A program made the translations under genes and the position numbers. The notes under the pieces were generated by a model. That model worked only from the letters and a program-made list of their open reading frames with translations, ran no database searches and had not been told where the DNA came from. This document shows, in pieces, positions 55,477 through 64,000 of a DNA stretch of 64,000 nucleotides. Each line of letters begins with the position of its first letter. Position 1 is the first letter of the stretch. The stretch is from Isoetes taiwanensis (lineage: Eukaryota > Streptophyta > Lycopodiopsida > Isoetales > Isoetaceae), in NCBI GenBank assembly GCA_021234155.1, contig JAJEKV010000149.1, positions 124,001-188,000 of the forward strand. Reading direction: 5' to 3'.

Positions 55477-57171
55477 ATTACTAGTTAAGTTGATTTGTCC
55501 ATATGAGTGGTATGGTCTTTTGTGGGGTGTTTTAATGGAGGGCATGAGTTTGAGTAGTATTATGGTGGCAGGACCTAGCCCTGACATAGAACGACAGAGG
55601 TATGTTTGATTACTGCGGATGAGAATGGAGAGCCCCAAAAGGTCATGGAATGTCATGATTGGGGGGTCAAAGCGCCCCCCTTGGCTTGCTTACATGGCAT
55701 CCTTATCCCCTTAGTGGAAGTACATGTAGAGGTGATGTCCTACTTCCTCCTGAGGTTCCTAGAACCGTGGTTAGGCTAGGACTTGCCAAGGTAGATGCCG
55801 GAAGCTCCTTGGCCTTTGTGAGACATCATTATGAGCTCACGGTGTAAGCATTGTGGTTTCCAAGCCTAAAGTCTCGCCTCCATTAGCTCATCCCCAAGGA
55901 GCTTGGGAGAGAGGTGGATGGAAGTGGGACCTTAATATATTGTATCGATTAGCTAACATCGTCTTAGTAAAAACTCTTGTCTTATGAAAGGTCCTAAGCC
56001 TCAACATCTCCTTAGAAAATCTCTATATGTAAGTATGGGATTATCATCAATCATGGCAAGGCGGTGTTTCTTAATCCTCTATAGTAATGAAGTTCATGTA
56101 TGAAAAGTAAGATGCTTTATCCATCGATATATCTTTACGTGTTTTAGATTTGGTTATTGAAGGGTTCGAGCACACCCCATCTTTTCCATCGGATAAATGC
56201 CATTATGTGTGTGGAAGGGTTTGGGTGTGTTTCAATAACCTCTTATATAACCCTCGTGGTGTTGTTAGTATTCCCATAAGGGGCATTTTCAGGCATCAAA
56301 AGCGGTTGGATAGGCATATTTCGAGTTTTCTTTTGGACTTGGCATTCGATATCTTCACTTGTGGGTTGTGCTCCCACAAGCTGGGGTATATCTATAGCTA
56401 GACTAGTAACATACACTAAAGTTTCAAGTAAGAATAAATAATGGTGTTCATTTCGAACATGTTATACATTGGAAAGGGACCCTCATTGCCCTATACAATC
56501 CCTCCTGTGAATATGCATCCAATAAAAGGGGATTTTAGGGGGAATTATAATATTACATAGTCATGTTTTATAAAAATAATTTCGGTCCTATTAGGCATCA
56601 TAAATGGATGATTAAAAGAAATTTGAAATAACATTCCATCAATACCATTGTTCCTCAAGTCCCTCTTTCTATTCCTCTATCATTCCTCAAGTTCATATCC
56701 CATCAGTTGTTTCCCAAGTTCCAATTCATGTTCCTTCAGTTGCTTCTAATCCATCAGTTGTTCCTCAAATACCTATTTCACATGTTTCCCATATTCCTCT
56801 TCTATTTATTCTATTCTATTCTATTCTATTCTATTCTATTCTTCTATTAGCCCCGGTTTCTCTTCCATTACCAAGTGCTTCTATTTTCAAGGATTTGCCA
56901 GATGCATTGCAACAAATAGAAGAGCAATTTGAGCAATTTGAGAAAGAGAAGTAGTGGTAACAAGTACAATTGTTCATGCAAGTGTCAGAAAGGTGGTCCT
57001 ACTGGTACTTGACATCCTCCTGTTGTTGATGCTCCTTAAGGAGGCTACATGATGGAGACTGGCGAGGCTTTGAATTAGGTTTTTGTTCTTTGGGTGGATG
57101 GCAGTTATGTAAAGCTCAAAGGAATGGAAATTCTATAGAAACGGAAGAAGAAAGTTTATTTTCGTCCAAGT
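55477..57171. other. No gene recognised
   Basis: AT-rich with short frames. A (TATTC)n microsatellite lies at 56806-56841, preceded by a degenerate CCTCAAGTTC/TTCCTCAA repeat (56650-56800). A Pro/Leu-rich open frame at 55659-55847 has no family features. Confidence 0.35.
56806..56841 (+). repeat. (TATTC)n microsatellite
   Basis: About seven pentamer units. The same pentamer forms the tails at 9045 (as TTCTA on the minus strand) and 27740, so it may mark a decayed retroposon end. Confidence 0.85.
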
Positions 57172-57485
57172 TATTAAGCTTTATTGGCTGGGCACTGCGG
57201 GTCACCTGCCTTATAGATGGGAACAACTCTGCTACTGGTCCACTGCAGCGGGAAGCCTTCCTGTAATGCCTTGTTGAACAAGGCGGTCATCACTGGTACT
57301 ATAGATGGCCCTGCCCACTTAAGCAATTCTGCCTGCATACCATCAAGGTCTGGGGCTTTCCCATTGGCAAGACACTGTAAGCCTTGTTCCACGTCCGAAT
57401 CTATGATTTCCAGCACTGGGCCTTCTTGCAGGGGAAATGCTGCACCTTGAGGGTCGTATAGCTGTTGCAAGTATTGCCTCCACTA
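57172..57485 (-). pseudogene. LINE (family 1) reverse-transcriptase N-terminal fragment
   Basis: Minus strand: WRQYLQQLYDPQGAAFPLQE, GLQCLANGKAPDLDGMQAEL, LKWAGPSIVP and PLQWTSSRVVPIYKAGDPQC. NGKAPDLDG is the conserved start of LINE reverse transcriptases (xGKAPGxDG). The matching part of the 6075-8590 element is badly broken, so this short copy shows the family's protein best. It has no 3' tail, so it is an internal fragment moved by rearrangement. Confidence 0.85.
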
Positions 57486-57649
57486 AAGCACATGTTGAAG
57501 TTTATCACAATAGAGTTGAAGCAGGATAATTATATTGTTATGATTAATGGCTTTACCTAAATTGCTACACTTTTTACTAGATTTGATGTATACCTGTTGT
57601 ACTTGCTAATTACCTAAATTTTTTAATAATATATAGAAATAAATTTCAA

Positions 57650-57812
57650 TGGATCGTGTTGGTGAGCCCCAAACATTTGAAGAATTAAAGCGCCAGGCTA
57701 TAAAAGATGGAGTTTCAGTTGTGGAATGCCCATGTACAAAATGCAATGGAAACAGATTGAAGTCACTTGATGACATTCATCATCATATGAAATGTAATGG
57801 TTGGAGTCGATA
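57650..57812 (+). pseudogene. CACTA transposase-associated zinc-binding domain
   Basis: MDRVGEPQTFEELKRQAIKD, then CPCTKCNGNRLKSLDDIHHH and MKCNGW. This is the N-terminal module of plant CACTA transposases, ending at a TAA near 57811. Confidence 0.75.
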
Positions 57813-58525
57813 ATTAAAAGAGGTGAGAGACCCTTTAAAGTTCCTTATTTATCTTTTAGCGTACGTCTGGTTTAAAATTACAATTTTGCAGGACACTAGA
57901 TGTGAAGGTACTGTGTCTCAAACAATTCAAGATACCTTCATGATAATTGATAATGATTATAAAAGTCACGTACCTTTGGAAGTTGTTAGGGATGATTTTC
58001 TAAGTAGCAATGTAAGGGGAAGTCAACTAGGTGATAGAGATCAAATAACTAATGGAGATCAGATAACAGATGGAGATCCATTATGTGATAGCACTAGTAA
58101 TCCATAAAAGCCATTATATGATGGAAGCTCATTGAACATATTATCTGCTATACTTTTGATTCTTGATTTGAAGACTATGCATGGATGGTCAAATGTTAGT
58201 CTTATGACCTTCTAAAAGTTCTGGGAGGACATTTGATACCCAAGGAAAACGTACTGCCATGTTCATTTGATTATGAACAAAAGTTGATTGGAATATGAAT
58301 CTATCCATGCTTGCCCAAATAATTGTGTTCTTTACAGAGGGGAGTATGCTAATCTTGAGTCTCGCCTTAATAAAAAATGCCAAGAAAGCCAATGGAGCAA
58401 AAAAGGCAAATCTAGTGCACGTAAAGTTGTGCGTTACTTCCCTGTCATACCTTGACTATTAAAACTATATGAATGCCCATCAATGGCAAGACACATGACA
58501 TGGCATGCCAACAATGTAAGCACAG

Positions 58526-59125
58526 ATGGCATTTGTAGGTATGTCACTACCAGCATGGCAGCACATCAGCAACATGTGGTCTAACTTTGCTGAAGACCCT
58601 GGCAACATCAGGTTTGGTTTGGCATTTGATGGTGTAAGCCCGTTTAGTGAAATGAGATCTAACTGGAGTACTTGGCATGTTATGTTGGTCAATTACAATA
58701 TTGAACCATTGTTAGCCACAAAGCCACATTTTATTATGTCGATATTATTGATTCTTGGACCACAACAGGTACCTTCTTCAAAAATTGACGTCTACATGAG
58801 TCTTATTGTGGAAGAGTTTCATAAGCTTTGGGAAGGAGTATAGACATTTGACTTCAGCAAGCCAACTTTGGAAAGGGAATTTACCTTGCATTCAATGATC
58901 ATGTGGACTATACATGACTTTCCTGCATATGGTTTATTGACAGGGTGTGTAACCCATGGATATCGAGCATGTCCCCATTGTGGACCTGATATTCATGTTC
59001 GCAAGTCTAGCAGTCTTAAAAAATTTATTTATGCAGGCCATCGCCGATATCTCCCTATTGATCATAATTTTCGGAAAATGAAAGCATTTGACGGGAAAAT
59101 TGAAGTTGGAAGCTCCAAATTTTGT
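58526..59125 (+). pseudogene. TNP2-type transposase core fragments
   Basis: Two frames separated by one TAG at about 58841 carry the DPxNxRLGLAxDGxxPF, GPxxPxxxIDVYL and W.I.DFPAYG..SG...G conserved blocks of the TNP2 family. The frame ends near 59125 while similarity should continue. Confidence 0.85.
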
Positions 59126-59394
59126 TAAGCCTACTGACATACAAAACTAGATAATGGAAAAGGAAGAATGGGATAGAAAGGAGTTATTTCGAAAAGAATT
59201 GAAAACAAAAAGGAAAGTTGATGATGCATATGATGATTCAACGAGGAGGACAGAATGGAAACATCTTTCTATATTTTACGAGCTTCCTTATTGGGAGGTA
59301 TGTCGTGCTTGTATATGTACTTAGGAACTTATGTTTTTATGTGTAATTATCTTATTTCCTATTACATGTTACAACATCTTCTTATTCGAAACAC

Positions 59395-60725
59395 ATGGAT
59401 GCGATGCACATGGAGAAAAATGCTGCAGAAAATATAATTAAGACAATACTTGGAGATGCTGACAAAGTCAGTGAAAAGGTACGAGAAGACATGAGGGAGC
59501 TTGGAATTCGAGAGTCGCTTTGGCCTCAATCACAAAATGGCAAAGTGAATTTACCTCATGTTCCATATGTCCTTACAAAAGAAGAAAAAAGAGCTTTCTT
59601 TGCTGTTATACAAAGTGTGAAACCTCCTACGGGATTGTCCTCTAAAATGTGTTGCAAATGGAAAGCTCAAATCCATGAAATCACATGATTATCATATTCT
59701 TCTTTAGCAGTTCCTTCCTTTGGCTATACGTGGTTGCCTAGGGGAAGGAGAAAGAATGTCAATATTAAGACTCAGTGCTTTGTTTAAGCAAATTAAATTA
59801 CTGCAAAAGAGATTCATTTGAGTGAGATGGGTAACTTGAAGAGGGAAGCTCTGAATGTGTTATGCTTGCTTGAAAAGCATTTTCCACCATCTTTTTTCAC
59901 GATCATGATGCATCTCATCATATATCTAGTAGAAGAGCTAGCTATTTGTGGGCTTGTGACTGCACGATGGATGTATCCCATTGAGAGATTCTTGAAACAT
60001 CTCAAAAAATATGTTCGCAATATGGCATATCTAGAGGGATCCATTACTAAAGGATATATAAATTAATAAAGCAATGACTCTAATTACCATGAAGAGGATA
60101 GAAATTTTGTGAATTTTTAGGTGAATATGATGGTGATTTGGAGCGTAACACATCTAAGGTCTTGGAAGGTAAAGGTACTTTGATAAAGTTGGATTATCAT
60201 TGCAACAACAAGCACATGAATGCATTCTAGCAAATTCAACCATCATTGACACATGGAGATTGTAAGTATTTCAGTTTTATAATTTAGATGGTGATGTGTT
60301 CTTTAATGTAGAAAGTTGACTTTCAATTTGTTTATAACAGAAAATATGAATAATCACAACATGATATCTTGTTTGGGCGCAAGTGGCCAAGGGAGCAAGT
60401 TATGAACTTTCCAGAGTGGCTTAAAATTGAAGTTCAGCGTATGGTTCAGAATAAGGAGCAAGTAGATCCGCTGTTGCTTGATCTTGCTTTTGGAGTTGAA
60501 GAATATGCTACGAGTTATAAAAGTATATGGGCATATGGTTGGCATTTACGAGTGCAAGACTTAGATGCAAAGCAAGTGACACAAGATTCAGGCATTTCCG
60601 CAATATTCCAATCTACGAGTCGTAGTAGTGCTAAAGACAAGCATCCAATTGAAGTAGAGATAGAATATCTTGGCAAAATTCAACAGATTTTACAGGTTCT
60701 ATTAGTGCTTGTAAATATGTTGTAA
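59395..60725 (+). pseudogene. CACTA transposase C-terminal fragments
   Basis: KNAAENIIKTILGDADKVSE, LRELGIRESL-type residues (MRELGIRESLWP) and KEEKRAFFAVIQSVKPPTGL are typical of the region after TNP2. CLLEKHFPPSFFTIMMHLII and YPIERFLKHLKKYVRN follow at 59860-60030. The 60369-60720 piece (FPEWLKIEVQRM) matches the next domain. All are in different frames. Confidence 0.75.
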
Positions 60726-60779
60726 CACACTCACCCCAAGTTTTGGTCCACTGTTGAAAAGTATAGTTTTCTTAGGTCC

Positions 60780-61260
60780 ACATGTTCTTTATTCGGAGAT
60801 TTCAAAAAAACTTACATGTAGATCGTGGAGGTGTGGTCTTACTAGCTAGCGGTGTTGTTTTTAAGTGGACAAGGAACTTCCACTATTATTTTTTAAGGGT
60901 TTTGTGGTTTTTTTTTTTTAGGGCGTGTGGTTTTTTAAGGAGGTATGTTTTTGTTAAAAAGAATTGTGGTTTTTCTTTTTGAGGTAGTGGTGTTTTTAAG
61001 GAGGTGTAGTTTTTGGAGGTGTGGTTTATAAGTAAGTGTAGTTTTTTTTTAAGGAGTTGTGGTCTTTGTTTTTTAGGGCGTGTGGTTTTTAAGGAGGTAT
61101 GTTTTTGTTAAAAGGCTGTGGTTTTTCTTTTGAGGTGGTGATGTTTCTAAGGAGGTGTAGTACTTGGAGGTGCGGTTTATAAGTAAGTGTAGTTTTAAAG
61201 GAGGTTTTTCTAAAGGATGTATGGTTCTCTAAAGGGGTGTGGTATTTTAAGGTTCTTTAT
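60780..61260 (+). repeat. GGTGTGGTTTT repeat array, likely CACTA subterminal repeats
   Basis: Short units such as GTGTGGTTTTTAAGGAGG recur, and a larger unit of about 155 bp is duplicated (60921-61075 and 61076-61200). Location right after the transposase remnant and the unit length fit the subterminal repeats that CACTA proteins bind, but no TIR closes the array. Confidence 0.6.
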
Positions 61261-61436
61261 AGCCAATTTTGTAAGCATCATTATACAATCATTTACCTTT
61301 GCTCCCATCCATGTTGTCATTACATGCCATGTGTAAAATGCAATATCTCATCTATTGTCCCTCTACACCTCATGCTTATAGAAAACTAGAATGCAAAGGC
61401 ATTATGAAGATCCCAATGAATTGAATCAATTTAACT
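61261..61436. other. No gene recognised
   Basis: Short AT-rich spacer. Confidence 0.4.
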
Positions 61437-61470
61437 TTAACGTCCATGGAGACCAACAAGCCTATCAGAT
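61437..61470 (-). other. Conserved 3'-terminal hairpin box, copy E
   Basis: Minus strand: ATAGGCT-TGTT-GGTCTCC-ATGGACG. The inner helix can form with G-U pairs; the outer helix is weakened. Unlike the other copies, the microsatellite lies on the 5' side (in the element's direction). Confidence 0.55.
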
Positions 61471-61581
<111 letters not shown>

Positions 61582-61689
61582 ACAAAGATCCTTAGGACAT
61601 AGAGAGAGACGCTATTTTTTCAAGGAGCACCACCCTACAAGGATCCCTTAGGACATCAAAGGTCCCCTGGGAGGCCAGATCCCCTAGAG

Positions 61690-61710
61690 AGATAGAGAGA
61701 GAGAGAGTCC

Positions 61711-61761
<51 letters not shown>
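61690..61761 (+). repeat. (GA)n microsatellite
   Basis: Two GA runs separated by TCCTAG (61695-61707 and 61714-61761). Confidence 0.95.
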
Positions 61762-61767
<6 letters not shown>

Positions 61768-62085
61768 CTTTTTTATGCCTCAAATCCATTTTTGAGCATA
61801 TGCACACGATCTCAGTCCCGATTCTTGCTTGCGGGGAGTTGAAAGCACACAATAAAAACCTTATAGAAATCATCTTGGGTTTTTTCTTCACAGGTTCATT
61901 GAGAGAAAAATATATCCAATTTCTCTCTGTCACCTTAGTTCCAAACCAAGCCAAATTTCTTTCCACATGTTCCTACAAGTTCAGTGATAGTCATTTCAAA
62001 TATCAGCCAAAAATATTAAAAAACACTCAAGATATCATCATTTGAGTGTACATATCTTTTACGCCATAGGGATGTGCAATGGACA
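61762..62085. other. No gene recognised
   Basis: Spacer between the microsatellites and the satellite array. No coding signal. Confidence 0.4.
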
Positions 62086-64000
62086 AATTTTTGTCACTTG
62101 GCTCCAAACATGCCACCTAGGCTCAAACATGCCAAGGTGACTCAAACATGCCACCAAGGTGGCTCAAACATACCAAGGTGGCTCAAACATGCCACCAAGG
62201 TGGCTCCAACATGCCATGGCGGCTCTAACATGCCATCTACGGGCTCCAACATGCCAAAGTAAGCGCCAAACATGCCACGTGGGCTCCCACTATGCCACCT
62301 AGGCTCCAACATGCCAAGGTGGCTCACAACATACCACCTAGGCTTAAATATGCCAAGGTGGCTCAACACATGCCACCCTAGGCTCCAACATGCCCAGTGG
62401 CTCTAACATGCCACCTAGGCTCAAACATGCCAAGGTGGCTCAAACATGCCACGTGGGCTCCAACATGCCACCTAGGCTCCAAAATGCCAAGGTGGCTCAA
62501 ACATGCCACCTAGGCTCCAACATGACAAGGTGGCTCAAACATGCCACGTGTTGCTTCAACATGCCACCTAGGCTCCAACATGCCAAGGTGGCTCAAACAT
62601 GCCATATGGGCTCTAACATGCCACCCAGGCTCCAACATGCCATCTAGGCTCCAACATGCCAAGGTGTCTCAAACATGCCACGTGGGCTCCAACATGCCAA
62701 GGTGGCTTTAACATGCCACCTAGGCTCAAACATGTCAAGGTGGCTCCAACATGCCACCTAGGCTCCAACATGACAAAATGGCTCAAACATGCCACCTAGG
62801 CTCCAGCGTGCTCAAACATGCCGTGGGCTCCAACATGCCACCTATGCTCCAACTTGCCAAGGTGGCTCAAATATGCCACGTGGGCTCCAACATGCCACCT
62901 AGGCTCCAAGATGCCAAGGTGGCTCAAACATGCCACCTAGGGCTCAAACATGCCATGCAGGGCTCACTTAGGCTCCAACATGCCACCGGGTTTCAACATG
63001 CCACCAAGGTGGCTCCAACATGCCCTGCCCGGCTCCTAACATGCCATCGCGGGCTCCAACATGCCAAGGTAAGCGCAAACATGCCACGTGGGCTCCACCA
63101 TGCCACCTAGGCTCCAACATGCCAAGGTGGCTCACAACATGCCACCTAGGCTTAAATATGCCAAGGTGGCTCAACACATGCCACCTGGGCTCCAACATGC
63201 CACAGTGGCTCAAACATGCCACCTAGGCACAAACATGCGGGTGGCTCAAACATGCCACCTAGGCTCCAATATGCCAAGGTGGCTCAAACATGCCACCTAG
63301 GCTCCAACATGACAAGGTGGCTCAAACATGCCACGTGTGCTTCAACATGCCACCTAGGCTCCAATATGCCAAGGTGGCTCAAACATGCCACATGGGCTCT
63401 AACATGCCTAGGCTCCAACACGGGGTGTCTCAAACATGCCACGTGGGCTCCAACATGCCAAGGTGGCTTTAACATGCCACCTAGGCTCAAACATGTCAAG
63501 GTGGCTCCAACATGCCACCTAGGCTCCAACATGACAAAATGGCTCAAACATGCCACCTGGGCTCCAGCGTGCTCAAACATGCCACGTGGGCTCCAACATG
63601 CCACCTATGCTCCAACATGCCAAGGTGGCTCAAACATGCCACATGGGCTCCAACATGCCACCTAGGCTACAACATGCCAAGGTGGCTCAAACATGCCACC
63701 TAGGCTCAAACATGCCATCTTGGGCTCACTTAGGCTCCAACATGCCACCTGGGCTTCAACATGCCACCTAGGCTCCAACATGCCAAGGTGGCTCAAACAT
63801 GCCACGTGGGCTCCAACATGCCACCTAGGCTCCAACATGCCACCTAGGCTCCAACATGCCATCTAGGCTCCAACATGCCAAGGTGTCTCAAACATGCCAC
63901 GTGGGTGGCTCCAACATGCCACCCTAGGCTCAAACATGCCAAGGTGCCGCCAACATGCCACCTAGGCTCCAACATGACAAAATGGCTCCAAACATGCCAC
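62086..64000 (+). repeat. 19-bp / 38-bp satellite with higher-order repeats
   Basis: The array is built from 19-bp monomers alternating mainly between CTCCAACATGCCAAGGTGG and CTCAAACATGCCACCTAGG, i.e. a 38-bp dimer, with CATGCC in nearly every monomer. Variant monomers hold CCACGTGG. Blocks repeat at longer range: 62220-62400 matches 63030-63205 (offset about 810 bp), and 62700-62990 matches 63460-63760 (offset about 760 bp). The array continues past the window end. Open frames in it (up to 149 codons) are by-products. Confidence 0.95.

Larger units (their letters stand above)
57650..60725 (+). mobile_element. CACTA (En/Spm) transposon remnant with TNP2-type transposase
   Basis: An N-terminal transposase-associated domain (57650-57812) reads CPCTKCNGNRLKSLDDIHHH with a C.C..C...H..H arrangement. 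The TNP2 transposase core follows (58526-59125): EDPGNIRFGLAFDGVSPFSE, LLILGPQQVPSSKIDVYMSL and MWTIHDFPAYGLLTGCVTHG with CPHCGPD. Then come pieces of the downstream domain (59395-59688, 59818-60066 with LAICGLVTARWMYPIERFLK) and a C-terminal piece (60369-60720). Frames are interrupted by stops, frameshifts and intron-like gaps. Terminal CACTA inverted repeats were not found. Confidence 0.85.

Noticed and set aside
57481-57486. CACTAA as the left end of the CACTA element
   Set aside because: The bases TAGTGG (reverse strand) align with the LINE reverse-transcriptase linker (CAGTGGGAACAGTAC in the copy near 6390), so the match is part of the LINE fragment.
62074-63862. Open frames of up to 149 codons on both strands with repeated residues
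   Set aside because: They are translations of the 19-bp satellite. The unit is not a multiple of three, so frames change and nothing protein-like is conserved.
62086-64000. CRISPR-like array (short regular repeats)
   Set aside because: Repeats are contiguous with no unique spacers, and the genome is a plant nuclear genome.

Overview
The window is nuclear DNA of a land plant: spliced genes with GT-AG introns, plant-type transposons (CACTA, Helitron, L1-like LINEs, Ty1/copia and Ty3-like LTR elements) and plant gene fragments (KEG, UBA1, sucrose phosphatase). The very high mobile-element load, together with a spliced FUT8/GT23-like glycosyltransferase, makes a seed-free vascular plant such as a fern my best guess. 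That guess is an inference from composition and gene content, not a proven placement.

Layout. 1-3.6 kb: 3' end of a Ty3-like LTR retrotransposon with polypurine tract and 3' LTR. 4.3-4.9 kb: tRNA-Met primer-binding site and copia-like gag remnant. 5.7-8.6 kb: exon-like piece, then a decayed LINE with a (TTCC)n tail. 9.0-11.9 kb: two more LINE remnants on the minus strand, the second with a 19-bp target-site duplication. 13.0-13.65 kb: a Helitron 3' end followed by a field of heat-shock-element-like repeats. 17.2-19.6 kb: the best host gene, a multi-exon GT23 (FUT8-like) fucosyltransferase. 19.7-20.5 and 27.3-28.6 kb: two homologous polypyrimidine tracts. 21.6-22.6 kb: sucrose-phosphatase pseudogene. 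23.7-24.8 kb: copia remnant. 33.5-33.9 kb: two exons of a TPR-like gene fragment. 35.2-39.5 kb: a complete-looking non-coding LTR retrotransposon on the minus strand. 40.0-46.5 kb: a decayed autonomous Helitron (Rep plus PIF1-type helicase, minus strand) with fragments of ubiquitin E1 (UBA1) and of the E3 ligase KEG just upstream on the same strand. 46.6-48.5 kb: an internally deleted LINE. 48.8-52.1 kb: short retroposons, a possible CACTA MITE and an L1 remnant. 53.4-54.1 kb: a gene for a secreted proline-rich wall-type protein with one frameshift. 57.2-61.3 kb: LINE fragment and CACTA (En/Spm) transposase remnant with likely subterminal repeats. 61.5-64.0 kb: (TG)n, (GA)n and a 19-bp/38-bp satellite with higher-order structure, running off the window end.

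Most coding signal is dead transposon. The two loci that could still be functional host genes are the fucosyltransferase (one reading-phase conflict at the first exon junction) and the proline-rich protein (one frameshift in a G run). The main unusual signals are: (1) a conserved two-helix hairpin at LINE-type 3' ends, with a paired base change, next to variable microsatellite tails; (2) six Helitron 3' ends sharing one hairpin; (3) a Helitron locus carrying unspliced fragments of two ubiquitin-pathway genes and a lost catalytic tyrosine; (4) the heat-shock-element-like repeat field; (5) an 85-bp nested hairpin at 52.7 kb.
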